From Janthinobacterium sp. FW305-129 (lineage in GTDB: Bacteria; Pseudomonadota; Gammaproteobacteria; Burkholderiales; Burkholderiaceae_D): a DNA stretch of 64,000 nt. Made by a program: the position numbers and the translations under genes. Location of the stretch: positions 372,001 to 436,000 of the forward strand of contig NZ_JACYMM010000005.1 of assembly GCF_020858115.1 (NCBI RefSeq), read 5' to 3'. The first letter of the stretch is position 1. The number at the start of each line of letters is the position of its first letter. Below, one piece after another: positions 9,180 to 17,748 of the stretch. A model generated the notes under the pieces. The model did no database searches. It was not told the origin of the DNA and was given only the letters and a program-made list of their open reading frames with translations.

Positions 9180-9392
9180 TTAGAATAATTTTTTCGGCAG
9201 TTGTTGGCTGCGGATGCGTTTGTAATGACGCTTGACAGCAGCTGCCAGCTTGCGCTTGCGCTCAGCTGTTGGCTTTTCGTAGAATTCGCGTGCGCGCAAT
9301 TCGGTCAGCAGACCCGTTTTTTCGATGGTGCGTTTGAAGCGACGCATTGCGACTTCGAACGGCTCGTTTTCTTTAAGGCGAATAGTGGTCAT
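9180..9392 (-). CDS. rpsU: 30S ribosomal protein S21
   Basis: 70 residues. [20 protein letters not shown], then a Lys/Arg-rich helical tail ([20 protein letters not shown]) is the standard S21 sequence. S21 joins the 30S subunit platform near the anti-Shine-Dalgarno and supports initiation. The gene has no strong Shine-Dalgarno of its own (the leader reads ACGGTTTGAATTTTAC), which is interesting for a protein that helps SD recognition. First gene of the rpsU-yqeY-dnaG-rpoD block. Confidence 0.96.
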   Translation of the reverse strand: MTTIRLKENEPFEVAMRRFKRTIEKTGLLTELRAREFYEKPTAERKRKLAAAVKRHYKRIRSQQLPKKLF

Positions 9393-9433
9393 GTAAAATT
9401 CAAACCGTTGAGGTGGTGTATAGGAAGAGATAG

Positions 9434-9442
9434 ATAGTAGCA
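9434..9442 (-). promoter_or_regulatory. Extended -10 promoter candidate for rpsU
   Basis: Minus strand TGC-TACTAT is an extended -10 about 40 bases upstream of the rpsU ATG. The -35 (TTCCCT at 17-base spacing) is poor, which is normal for extended -10 promoters. Confidence 0.45.
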
Positions 9443-9574
9443 GCTTTTATTGCGAAAGGGAAGCCCCTCCCCACTTGCGTGCGGCATGCAGCCTGCAGTC
9501 ACTGGCGGAATGTGGCGTAAACCACGCACCGGGGGCGGCGCACCGGGCGCCAGAACCCCATCCTACAGACTTGC

Positions 9575-10789
9575 TTACTGCAAGGCAATACCTGCCGCCA
9601 CGCCGGAAGCCCAGGCCCACTGGAAGTTGTAGCCGCCCAGCCAGCCCGTCACGTCGACCGATTCGCCGATGAAATACAGGCCCGGCACCTTATTGGCCAT
9701 CATGGTCTGCTGCGACAGCTCGCGCGTGTCGATGCCGCCGCGCGTCACTTCCGCCTTGCGGTAGCCTTCGGAACCGTTCGGCACGATGGACCAGGCATTG
9801 ATGGCCTGGCCCAGCTTGCGCAGCTGCGCGTCGGGCATGTCGGCGATGCGTGCGTCCGGCGCCAGGCCGTTCGTGGCCAGCAGGCAGTCGGCCAGGCGCT
9901 GCGGCAGCCATTGGGCGACGATATTGCCCAGCTGCTTCTTCAGGGTGCCCTTGCCTTCGATCAAGGTCTGCGCCACGTCCACTTCCGGCAGCAGGTTGAT
10001 GACGATGGGCTCGCCCGGCAGCCAGTAGCTGGAAATCTGCAAAATCGCCGGGCCCGACAGGCCGCGATGCGTGAACAGCAAATCTTCGCGGAAACGCGCG
10101 CCCGTTGCCTTGCGGCCTTTCAGGCTGCCCGTTTCCACATCGACTTCCAGCGCGATGCCGGACAATTCCGCGAACGGCGCCCAGCTGGCCGGGTCGAACG
10201 TCAGCGGCACCAGGGCCGGACGCGGCTCGACCATCGCCAGGTCGAATTGTTTGGCGATGCGGTAGGCAAAGTCGGTGGCGCCGATCTTCGGGATCGACAG
10301 GCCGCCCGTGGCGATGACGATGCTGGCCGTCTCGATGTCGCCGCTGTCCGTCTGCAGCACGAAGCCGCCGTCCGCTTGCTGGACAACATTGTCGATCTTG
10401 CATGGCATGCGCCAGTGCACGCCGCCGGCGGCGCACTCGTCCTTGAGCATGTCGATGATCTGCTCGGCCGATTCATTGCAGAATTGCTGGCCCTTGTGCT
10501 TTTCGTGGTAGCCGATCCGGTATTTTTTCACCAGCGCGAGGAAATCCTGCGGCGTGTAGCGCGACAGCGCGCTCTTGCAGAAATGCGGGTTTTCCGAGAG
10601 GAAATTTTGCGGGGTGGCGTTGATATTAGTGAAATTGCAACGCCCACCACCCGAGATGCGGATCTTTTCGGCCAGCTTGGCCGCGTGATCGATCAACACC
10701 ACGCGCTTGCCTTGCTGGGCGGCAACAGCCGCACACATCATGCCGGCCGCGCCCGCGCCGATCACTGCCACATCAAATTGTTTTGCCAT
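9575..10789 (-). CDS. HI0933/YhiN-family FAD-dependent oxidoreductase
   Basis: 404 residues from the ATG at 10789; an upstream in-frame GTG (10804) is less likely because the FAD fold starts directly at MAKQFDVAVIGAGAAGMMCA. The Rossmann dinucleotide motif GAGAAG, the family motif ISGGGRCNFTN, a middle IATGGLSIPKIGATDFAY and the C-terminal GWLGGYNFQWAWASG are all present and in order. The family binds FAD; a role in tRNA or cofactor chemistry is suspected for relatives but not proved. Monocistronic on the minus strand, with 180 bases to rpsU. Confidence 0.9.
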   Translation of the reverse strand: MAKQFDVAVIGAGAAGMMCAAVAAQQGKRVVLIDHAAKLAEKIRISGGGRCNFTNINATPQNFLSENPHFCKSALSRYTPQDFLALVKKYRIGYHEKHKGQQFCNESAEQIIDMLKDECAAGGVHWRMPCKIDNVVQQADGGFVLQTDSGDIETASIVIATGGLSIPKIGATDFAYRIAKQFDLAMVEPRPALVPLTFDPASWAPFAELSGIALEVDVETGSLKGRKATGARFREDLLFTHRGLSGPAILQISSYWLPGEPIVINLLPEVDVAQTLIEGKGTLKKQLGNIVAQWLPQRLADCLLATNGLAPDARIADMPDAQLRKLGQAINAWSIVPNGSEGYRKAEVTRGGIDTRELSQQTMMANKVPGLYFIGESVDVTGWLGGYNFQWAWASGVAAGIALQ

Positions 10790-10845
10790 AAGAATTCCGG
10801 TCACCGCTGATTACAAAGACGCCATTGTAAACTGCGGCGGCGCGG

Positions 10846-11838
10846 CTAGCGCGGCCGTGCTGCAATCTGCCGCGACGCCATCAGGCATTGCTCCACCTGT
10901 CCGGCGATCGACGGCGGCACAGGAATCTCGCCGCGCAGCACGGCGGCGATCCAGGCCGCCGTGGTGGCCGCGTCGCGCTCGGCCGGCAAGTGCGGCAGTT
11001 CTTCCACCAGCAATTGCTTTTCCACCAATACCGTGCGTTCGCCTTCGTGAAACCAGTCGATTTGCTGCGCCTTGTTGGCGTTGGCCACCGTTTCGCCCTC
11101 CGTGCCGCGCATCAGGAAGGCGTCGCCGCGCGCGGGATCACAGGCGGTCAGGAAATATTCACCGAGCATTTCCAGGTATTCCGGGTGCGTGTACGACACC
11201 AGGCGCAGGGCGGGCCCGGCGAACGGCTGCATGATTTTCACGAGGGTATGCGTGGAATTGCGCACGCCCAGCACGCGCCGCAGCGACAGCATGTGCGCCA
11301 GGCGCGGCGCCAGCGCCTCGATGGGCAGGAAGGCCGCTTCGCCGCGCGCCATGGCGGCCTCGGCTTGTGCATGGTCGAGCGAGGCGGGCACGCCCAGCGC
11401 GGCCAGCACTTCGGCCGTCGTGATGCGGCCCGGGTCGCTGGTCACGCCATGCACGAGCACGGGTGCGCCCGCGCGCGCCAGCAGCAGCGCCAGCAAGGCC
11501 GTCAGATTCGCCATCTTGCGCGCGCCGTTGTAGCTGGGAATGATGATCGGGGCAAATTCGCCGGCCGGCGCGGCCAGCGGGACGAACGACGCTTCGGCCG
11601 CGTCGAGGAAGCCGGCGATCTCGTCCACGGACTCGCCCTTGATGCGCATCGACAACAAAATGCCGCCCAGTTCCAGGTCCGACACGCGGCCCTCGAGCAT
11701 GGCGCGGTACAAGGCGCGGGCGTCGTCGCGCGTCATGCTGCGCGCGCCGTTCTTGCCGCGTCCTATTTCTTTGATGAAACGCGCGGCGGGAAATGGCTCA
11801 CCGGCCACATCGGTATGGGGGATGGATACAGTCGTCAT
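10846..11838 (-). CDS. ybiB: YbiB-like nucleic-acid-binding protein (glycosyltransferase family 3 fold)
   Basis: 330 residues. The fold is that of anthranilate phosphoribosyltransferase: an N-terminal helical domain (ARALYRAMLEGRVSDLELGGILLSMRIKGES) and a C-terminal alpha/beta domain. The TrpD phosphate-binding glycine motif is altered (VLVHGVTSDPGRITTAEVL), as in YbiB, which lacks the enzymatic activity and binds nucleic acid. Length and the RVLGVRNSTHTLVKIMQPF segment fit YbiB rather than TrpD. Stand-alone gene with a divergent neighbour upstream. Confidence 0.85.
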   Translation of the reverse strand: MTTVSIPHTDVAGEPFPAARFIKEIGRGKNGARSMTRDDARALYRAMLEGRVSDLELGGILLSMRIKGESVDEIAGFLDAAEASFVPLAAPAGEFAPIIIPSYNGARKMANLTALLALLLARAGAPVLVHGVTSDPGRITTAEVLAALGVPASLDHAQAEAAMARGEAAFLPIEALAPRLAHMLSLRRVLGVRNSTHTLVKIMQPFAGPALRLVSYTHPEYLEMLGEYFLTACDPARGDAFLMRGTEGETVANANKAQQIDWFHEGERTVLVEKQLLVEELPHLPAERDAATTAAWIAAVLRGEIPVPPSIAGQVEQCLMASRQIAARPR

Positions 11839-11998
11839 GGCGCCAGCTTACACGGATTTTTCCCCGTGCAGAGGGGCTGGAAGACGCCATAGGCGCCGAT
11901 GCAACAGTCTTTTCAACATATTTCTTTGAGGAATGTACAGCGCGACTGCATCCAAACGCGCCGCCGCTGCGTATAAGACTGCACAGGGGGAACTCATC

Positions 11999-12625
11999 AT
12001 GGCACACGCGATCAAACAGGAAACTGCCTTCGTCGGCATCGAAACGGGCAAGCTGCTGCTGAAAGCCGTGCTGCTCTCGGGCGGCGAGGTGCTGTGCAAG
12101 GTGCTTGAAAACGACCTGGCCGGCTACCGCTGGCTGCGCAGCTGGCTGCAACGGAACGACGTGCCCGTCATGGGCTTGCGCGTCTGTCTGCGCCTCGATA
12201 TGCCGTACAGCGAGGCGCCAGCCCGCGCGCTGGCCGAGATGGGCATGCTGCTCTGCGATGCCGAGCCGGGTCCGCTGGAAGCCTATGCGCGCGGCTGCGG
12301 CTTGCCCGACGGCGCGGCGCGCGGCGCCGTGGTGCTGGCCCAGTATTGCGCGGCGGCACGCCCCGCCCCCTGGACGCCGCCCTCGCCCGCCCACGTGGAG
12401 CTGCGCCTGTGGCTGCGCCGCCTGCGCGCCGTACGGCAGCTGCGCAAGCAGGAGATGGCATGCCTGGACGGCCACCTCCACGCTGGCCAGATTGCGCTGC
12501 ATCAATTACTGCGCCAGCAAATCGCCTGCATGGACGCGCAGATACGCCAGTACGAAGCCGCCATCCTCGATCACAGCACGTGCGGCGCCAGCCTGGCCGG
12601 CGGCGGCGGGCCGGGCCTGCCATAA
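11999..12625 (+). CDS. IS110-transposase-like N-terminal-domain protein, catalytically eroded
   Basis: 208 residues starting at the ATG preceded by AGGGGGAACTC. The layout follows the N-terminal DEDD/RuvC-like domain of IS110-family transposases: FVGIETGKLLLKAVL (canonical FVGIDVSK), GYRWLRSWL, a YARGCGLPDGAARGAVVLAQY segment in place of the KTDRIDA-containing box, then LRLWLRRLRAVRQLRKQE and the coiled IACMDAQIRQYEAAIL. The first Asp is Glu and the central acidic box is missing; the C-terminal transposase_20 domain with the catalytic Ser is absent and no IS ends are seen. It is an intact frame with normal local codon use, so it may be a domesticated relic rather than a fresh insertion. Function unknown. 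Confidence 0.65.
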   Translation: MAHAIKQETAFVGIETGKLLLKAVLLSGGEVLCKVLENDLAGYRWLRSWLQRNDVPVMGLRVCLRLDMPYSEAPARALAEMGMLLCDAEPGPLEAYARGCGLPDGAARGAVVLAQYCAAARPAPWTPPSPAHVELRLWLRRLRAVRQLRKQEMACLDGHLHAGQIALHQLLRQQIACMDAQIRQYEAAILDHSTCGASLAGGGGPGLP

Positions 12626-12731
12626 AAACAACTCATCCATTCCCGTTTTGGCCCCATCCCCGCCGCCAGGCCGCATTTCCGCTACACTATTGCCTCTTAA
12701 AGAACGCAATAGCGAAAGCCGAGCCAGAATC

Positions 12732-13793
12732 ATGAATACGCCAGACATCGAAAATATCAACGTCACCTCCTTCGCACCCATGCCGACGCCAGCCGAACTG
12801 CACGCCAGGCTGCCGCTGTCGGAGAGCGCGTTCGACACCGTCAGCCGCGGCCGCGAAGCGCTGCGCAACATCATCGACCGCAAGGACCAGCGCCTGTTCG
12901 TCGTCGTCGGCCCTTGCTCGATCCACGACCCGGTCGCCGGCCTCGATTACGCGCGCCGCCTGAAAGCGCTGCAAGAGGAAGTCAAGGACACGATGCTGCT
13001 GGTGATGCGCGTGTATTTCGAAAAACCGCGTACCACCACGGGCTGGAAGGGCTATATCAACGACCCGTACATGGACGATTCGTTCAAGGTCAACGAAGGC
13101 ATGGAGAAGGCGCGCCAGTTCCTGCTCGACGTGTGCGAACTGGGCTTGCCCACCGCCACCGAAGCGCTGGACCCGATTTCGCCGCAATACCTGGGCGATC
13201 TGATCGCCTGGACGGCCATCGGCGCGCGCACGACGGAATCGCAGACGCACCGCGAAATGTCGTCGGGCCTGTCGACACCGGTCGGCTTCAAGAACGGCAC
13301 CGATGGCGACATCAGCATCGCGGTGAACGCGATCCTGTCGTCGGCACACCCGCACTCCTTCCTCGGCATTAACGCCGAAGGCAACGTCGCCATCGTGCGC
13401 ACGCGCGGCAACGCCTACGGCCACGTGGTGCTGCGCGGCGGCGACGGCCGCCCGAACTACGATTCGGTCTCGATCGCCATCGCCGAACAGGCGCTGGCCA
13501 AGGCCAAGCTGCCCGCCAACCTGGTGGTCGACTGCTCGCATGCGAACAGCTATAAAAAACCGGAACTGCAGCCGCTGGTGATGGGCGACGTGGTCAACCA
13601 GATCCGCCAGGGCAACCGCTCGCTGGTGGGCGTGATGATCGAATCGAACATCGTCAGCGGCAACCAGAAGATCCCGCAAGACCTGTCGCAACTGACCTAC
13701 GGCTGCTCCGTCACCGACGGCTGCATCGACTGGGACACGACGGCCACCATGCTGCGCGACGCGCATGCGCACCTCGTCAATCGTCCGAAATAA
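12732..13793 (+). CDS. aroG: 3-deoxy-7-phosphoheptulonate (DAHP) synthase, class I
   Basis: 353 residues (AroG/F/H type is about 350). It condenses PEP with erythrose-4-phosphate, the first step of the shikimate pathway. LFVVVGPCSIHDP carries the metal-binding Cys, KPRTTTGWKGYINDP the PEP-binding residues, ATEALDPISPQYLGDL, GARTTESQTHREMSSG, VDCSHANSYKKP and a late GVMIESNI follow in the normal order. The ATG at 12732 is preceded by a loosely purine-rich stretch; longer in-frame starts run through the previous gene. Which amino acid feeds back cannot be told by eye. Confidence 0.95.
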   Translation: MNTPDIENINVTSFAPMPTPAELHARLPLSESAFDTVSRGREALRNIIDRKDQRLFVVVGPCSIHDPVAGLDYARRLKALQEEVKDTMLLVMRVYFEKPRTTTGWKGYINDPYMDDSFKVNEGMEKARQFLLDVCELGLPTATEALDPISPQYLGDLIAWTAIGARTTESQTHREMSSGLSTPVGFKNGTDGDISIAVNAILSSAHPHSFLGINAEGNVAIVRTRGNAYGHVVLRGGDGRPNYDSVSIAIAEQALAKAKLPANLVVDCSHANSYKKPELQPLVMGDVVNQIRQGNRSLVGVMIESNIVSGNQKIPQDLSQLTYGCSVTDGCIDWDTTATMLRDAHAHLVNRPK

Positions 13794-13799
13794 ACGGCC

Positions 13800-13863
13800 G
13801 GGGTCAGCCCCCCGCTTGCGTTGGTGCTGAACCTGACGTTAGCGGCATCGAGGGTCTGACCCC
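13800..13863. repeat. REP-like inverted repeat (GGGGTCAG ... CTGACCCC)
   Basis: Eight-base arms GGGGTCAG (13800-13807) and CTGACCCC (13856-13863) enclose 48 bases between two convergent genes (aroG and the NirD-like gene). A related GGGGTC/GACCCC hairpin occurs at 31638-31664. It may act as a bidirectional terminator or mRNA-end stabiliser. Confidence 0.5.
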
Positions 13864-13881
13864 ATACCGCCCGTTCCCTGA

Positions 13882-14289
13882 TCACGCCATCTGCACATGC
13901 GGCAGCACGGCGAACGAACCGGCCAGCGCCTGCTCCGCCTTGCTGGCCGGGATATTGAGTTCATTGAAGTCCAGGCAGATGCGCCCGTCCAGGATGCGCA
14001 CGGCGTACATGCGCGCCATGCCCTGCACGGGCGCCACCAGGCGGCCAGAATCGAGCTCGATGATCCAGCCGTTCTTCGGCCCCATCAGGTTTTTCTCCAT
14101 CAGCACCCCATGCGCCAGCGGGCCGCCCAGGCAAGGCACCGCGTCGAGCAGCGCGTACACCGTGTCGTCCGCCGCGCGGAACAGCGCCACGCCGGGCAAA
14201 TCCTGCCAGGCCAGGCCCCGCTGCACCATGCGCGCGCCCGCCAGCGGCATGTCCTTCAGGCGGCAAATCATTTTCCATTGTTCCGGCAT
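13882..14289 (-). CDS. NirD-like Rieske-fold protein lacking cluster ligands
   Basis: 135 residues from the ATG at 14289, chosen for its GGGAG Shine-Dalgarno; longer in-frame starts overlap the tsaD gene and are not credible. WKMICRLKDMPLAGARMVQRG, GVALFRAADDTVYALLDAVPCLGGPLAHG and a final YAVRILDGRICLDF match the NirD/Rieske small-subunit fold. The Cys-x-His and Cys-x2-His ligands are missing: where a Rieske protein has CP-H-GW this one has GPKNGW, as in enterobacterial NirD proteins that carry no cluster. No nirB lies nearby, so it is an orphan and may serve another oxidoreductase. Confidence 0.75.
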   Translation of the reverse strand: MPEQWKMICRLKDMPLAGARMVQRGLAWQDLPGVALFRAADDTVYALLDAVPCLGGPLAHGVLMEKNLMGPKNGWIIELDSGRLVAPVQGMARMYAVRILDGRICLDFNELNIPASKAEQALAGSFAVLPHVQMA

Positions 14290-14499
14290 TGCTAGCTCCC
14301 TCGAGAAAGGCACACGCTTGACTAAGCAAGAGCGGTGCCAGTGCCGGCACAAGCGCAAAGCAGCCGGAATCGCGGGCAAAACCGGCCCGCGCCGCACTGC
14401 GCAAGTGCACACTGCCGCCGAAATGGTGCGCCGGCCGCACGGTGGACTGCCCGGCTTTCCTTTACAATGGCGGATTACTCCTCCCTTTTTAGCACCTTC

Positions 14500-15540
14500 A
14501 TGATTGTTCTTGGCGTCGAATCCTCCTGTGACGAAACCGGCCTGGCCTTGTACGACACGCAACGCGGCCTGCTGTCGCACGCCCTCTACTCGCAAGTAGC
14601 CATGCACGAGCAGTACGGCGGCGTAGTGCCGGAACTGGCGTCGCGCGACCATATCCGCCGCGCCATCCCGCTGCTCGATGAAACCCTGACGAAGGCCGGC
14701 ATCGGTCTGTCCGAAATCGACGCCATCGCCTACACGCAAGGGCCGGGCCTCGCCGGCGCGCTGCTGGTGGGTTCCTCGGTTGCCTGCAGCCTGGGCCTGG
14801 CTATCAACAAGCCGGTGCTGGGCATCCACCACCTGGAAGGCCATCTGCTGTCGCCGCTGCTGGCGTCCGAGCCGCCGGAATTCCCCTTCATCGCGCTGCT
14901 GGTGTCGGGCGGCCACACGCAGCTGATGCGCGTCGACGGCGTGGGCCAATACACGATGCTGGGCGAAACCCTCGACGATGCGGCCGGCGAGGCGTTCGAC
15001 AAGTCGGCCAAGCTGCTGGGCCTAGGCTATCCGGGCGGCCCCGCCATCTCGCGCCTGGCCGAATTCGGCGACCCGCTGGCGTATAAACTGCCGCGCCCCA
15101 TGCTGCATTCGAAGGATTTCAATTTCAGTTTCTCCGGTTTGAAGACGGCCGTACTGACCGTGGTCAAGAACCATGAAGAAAAAGTCATCGCGAATATCTG
15201 CGAACAGGACAAGGCGAACATCGCGCGCGGCTTCGTCGACGCCATCGTCGACGTGCTGACGGCCAAATGCGTGGCGGCCCTCAAGCACACGGGCTTGAAA
15301 CGCCTGGTGATCGCCGGCGGCGTGGGCGCCAACGCGCAGCTGCGCGCCTCGCTCAACGCGGCGGCCGCCAAGAAGCGTTTCAAGGTGTATTACCCGGAGC
15401 TGGAATTCTGCACCGATAACGGCGCCATGATCGCCTTTGCCGGCGCCATGCGCCTGCAGATCAACCCGCAGGCCGCCAAGCACGATTACTCGTTCAACGT
15501 GCGCCCGCGCTGGCCGCTCGACGAAATCCGCGAAGTCTGA
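14500..15540 (+). CDS. tsaD: tRNA N6-adenosine threonylcarbamoyltransferase TsaD
   Basis: 346 residues. TsaD transfers the threonylcarbamoyl group to A37 of ANN-decoding tRNAs with TsaB/Tsa[20 protein letters not shown] is the ASKHA N-terminus; [12 protein letters not shown] holds the metal-binding His pair; [10 protein letters not shown] and [20 protein letters not shown] the phosphate loops; [11 protein letters not shown] and [13 protein letters not shown] the C-terminal motifs. The start at 14500 is favoured over an in-frame ATG 33 bases upstream because the family begins right at the strand MxVLGIE. The ethanolamine lyase gene ends exactly at its stop on the other strand. Confidence 0.97.
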   Translation: MIVLGVESSCDETGLALYDTQRGLLSHALYSQVAMHEQYGGVVPELASRDHIRRAIPLLDETLTKAGIGLSEIDAIAYTQGPGLAGALLVGSSVACSLGLAINKPVLGIHHLEGHLLSPLLASEPPEFPFIALLVSGGHTQLMRVDGVGQYTMLGETLDDAAGEAFDKSAKLLGLGYPGGPAISRLAEFGDPLAYKLPRPMLHSKDFNFSFSGLKTAVLTVVKNHEEKVIANICEQDKANIARGFVDAIVDVLTAKCVAALKHTGLKRLVIAGGVGANAQLRASLNAAAAKKRFKVYYPELEFCTDNGAMIAFAGAMRLQINPQAAKHDYSFNVRPRWPLDEIREV

Positions 15541-16314
15541 TCACGCCAGCAGGAAATTGCGCGCGCCCGCCAGGGCCGCGCCCTCTTCCACCGTTTCATC
15601 CTTCAGCTCCACGCCCGACAACTGCCTGGTAAATGCCTGCGACAGCAAATAATGCAGCCGGTAGGCGGCCGGCGCATATGCCAGGCCTTCCGGGCGCACG
15701 TTCGAGATGCAGTTGCGGCGCTCGTCCAGCAAGCCTGCTTTCGGCGCCCACGTCAGGTACAGGCCCAGGCTGTCCGGGGAACTGAGGCCCGGCCGCTCGC
15801 CGATCAGCACCAGCACGGCCCGCGCTTTGATCAATTCCCCCACCTCGTCGCCGATGGCCACCCGCCCCTGCGCCACGATGTGCAGCGGCGACAGCGTCCA
15901 CGCTTCCGGCGCCAGCCGTGCGCGCAAGGCGGCCAGGAAGGGCGCCGCGTGGCGTTGTATCGCCAGCGCCGACAGGCCATCGGCCGCCACCAGCGCCAGG
16001 TCCACGCCCTTGCTACCTCCGGCCAGCCGCGCCCGTGAAACATCGTCGAGCCGGCGTCCCAGGTCGGGGCGTTGCAGATAGTCGGCGCGCGTGGCGGCCG
16101 CGCTGTGCAGCTGCACGCAGTCTTGCCCTTGCGTGGCCAGGACGCTTGCCAGGGCCGCGCCATCGAGTTCCAGGTGCACGGCGTCGCGCGCCTGCGCGTG
16201 CGCCAGCTGGAACGCCAGCTGCGCGCGGGTCGGCACGCTCACGCCGCTGCGCCCCAGCGCGATGCGCGCCGCCGTATGCGCGCGCAGCGCCTGCCACAGA
16301 TGGTTTTCGTCCAT
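15541..16314 (-). CDS. eutC: Ethanolamine ammonia-lyase small subunit
   Basis: 257 residues, typical for EutC. With EutB it forms the adenosylcobalamin-dependent lyase that splits ethanolamine to acetaldehyde and ammonia. [57 protein letters not shown] and [23 protein letters not shown] are the conserved EutC blocks, the last two contributing to the B12 nucleotide pocket. It lies nine bases after eutB and abuts tsaD tail to tail with no spacer. Confidence 0.95.
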   Translation of the reverse strand: MDENHLWQALRAHTAARIALGRSGVSVPTRAQLAFQLAHAQARDAVHLELDGAALASVLATQGQDCVQLHSAAATRADYLQRPDLGRRLDDVSRARLAGGSKGVDLALVAADGLSALAIQRHAAPFLAALRARLAPEAWTLSPLHIVAQGRVAIGDEVGELIKARAVLVLIGERPGLSSPDSLGLYLTWAPKAGLLDERRNCISNVRPEGLAYAPAAYRLHYLLSQAFTRQLSGVELKDETVEEGAALAGARNFLLA

Positions 16315-16323
16315 GCCTACCCC

Positions 16324-17712
16324 CTAGGCATCCAGGCGCAGCAAGGCCGCCTGGAAGGCGGGCGCCAGCGCCGTGTTCAGGTTCCCCTGCGCATCCGTGA
16401 TCCGCATGCGCGCCAGCCAGGCGTCGAATTCCGGTGCGGGACGCAGGCCCAGCACGCGGCGCGCATACAGGGCGTCGTGGAACGAGGTGCTCTGGTAGCC
16501 CAGCATGATGTCGTCCGCGCCCGGCACGCCCATGATGAAATTGCAGCCGGCCACGCCCAGCATGGTCAGCAAGGCGTCCATGTCGTCCTGGTCCGCTTCC
16601 GCATGGTTGGTGTAGCACACGTCACAGCCCATGGGCAGGCCCAGCAGCTTGGCGCAGAAATGGTCTTCCAGCCCCGCGCGCATGATCTGCTTGCCGTCGT
16701 ACAGGTATTCCGGGCCGATGAAGCCCACCACCGAATTGACCAGCAGCGGCCGATACGCGCGCGCCACCGCATACGCGCGCGCCTCGCACGTCTGCTGGTC
16801 CATGCCGTGGTGGGCGCCGGCCGACAGGGCGCTGCCCTGCCCCGTCTCGAAATACATGACGTTGCTGCCCACCGTGCCGCGCCCCAGCGACAGGGCCGCC
16901 GCCCGGCCCTCGGCCAGCAGGGACAAGTCGATGCCGAAGCTGCGGTTGGCTGCCTGCGTGCCCGCCACCGACTGGAACACCAGGTCGACGGGCGCGCCGC
17001 GGCGTATCGCTTCGAGCGTGTTGGTGATGTGCGTCAGCACGCAGGACTGGGTGGGAATCTGATATTGAGCTATGACGGCGTCGAGCAGGTGCAGCAGCGA
17101 CACCACCTGCGCCACATTGTCGGTGGCGGGATTGATGCCGATCACGGCGTCGCCGCTGCCCAGCATCAAGCCATCGAGCATCGACGCGGCAATCCCCGTG
17201 GCGTCATCGGTCGGATGATTCGGCTGCAAGCGCGTGGACAAACGCCCTTCCAGGCCCAGGGTATTGCGGAAAGCCGTGACGACACGGCACTTGCGGGCCA
17301 CCAGCACCAGGTCCTGCAGGCGCATGATTTTTGAGACGGCGGCTGCCATTTCCGGCGTGATGCCGGCGGCGACGCGTACCAGCGTTGGCGTATCCGTCGC
17401 GTCGTCCAGCAGCCAGTCGCGGAAATCGCCCACGCACAGGTGGGAAATGGGCGCGAACGCGGCGCGCGCGTGGGTATCGACGATCAGGCGCGTGACTTCA
17501 TCGTCTTCATACGGCACCAGCGCCTCATTGAGAAATGTCAATAATGGCACCTCGGCCAGCGCCAGCTGCGCCGCCACGCGCTCGCGCGCGCTCGATGCCG
17601 CCACGCCGGCCAGCACGTCGCCCGAACGCAGCGGCGAGGCTTTCGCCAGCAGCTCCTTCAGGCTGGCGAACTGGTAAACATGGCTGTCTATCGTATGGCT
17701 GAAGCGGGGCAT
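16324..17712 (-). CDS. eutB: Ethanolamine ammonia-lyase large subunit
   Basis: 462 residues, full length. The TIM barrel carries the substrate-binding segments seen in EutB: TFRNTLGLEGRLSTRLQPNHPTDD-type region, ASMLDGLMLGSGDAVIGINP, QSCVLTHITNTLEA, FQSVAGTQAANRSFGI, MYFETGQGSALSAGAHHG and MGCDVCYTNHAEADQDDMD. Product is the catalytic half of the cobalamin lyase. Only eutBC are here, with no eutA reactivase, microcompartment genes or permease in the neighbourhood, so the pathway is the simple non-compartment type, or the rest lies elsewhere. Confidence 0.96.
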   Translation of the reverse strand: MPRFSHTIDSHVYQFASLKELLAKASPLRSGDVLAGVAASSARERVAAQLALAEVPLLTFLNEALVPYEDDEVTRLIVDTHARAAFAPISHLCVGDFRDWLLDDATDTPTLVRVAAGITPEMAAAVSKIMRLQDLVLVARKCRVVTAFRNTLGLEGRLSTRLQPNHPTDDATGIAASMLDGLMLGSGDAVIGINPATDNVAQVVSLLHLLDAVIAQYQIPTQSCVLTHITNTLEAIRRGAPVDLVFQSVAGTQAANRSFGIDLSLLAEGRAAALSLGRGTVGSNVMYFETGQGSALSAGAHHGMDQQTCEARAYAVARAYRPLLVNSVVGFIGPEYLYDGKQIMRAGLEDHFCAKLLGLPMGCDVCYTNHAEADQDDMDALLTMLGVAGCNFIMGVPGADDIMLGYQSTSFHDALYARRVLGLRPAPEFDAWLARMRITDAQGNLNTALAPAFQAALLRLDA

Positions 17713-17748
17713 GGTTCGGTTCCTCCAAGGCCCCCATCTTACGCCAAC

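Noticed and set aside
14335-14499. N-terminal extension of tsaD
   Set aside because: TsaD proteins start directly with the MxVLGIESSCDE strand; the extension overlaps the NirD-like gene promoter region.
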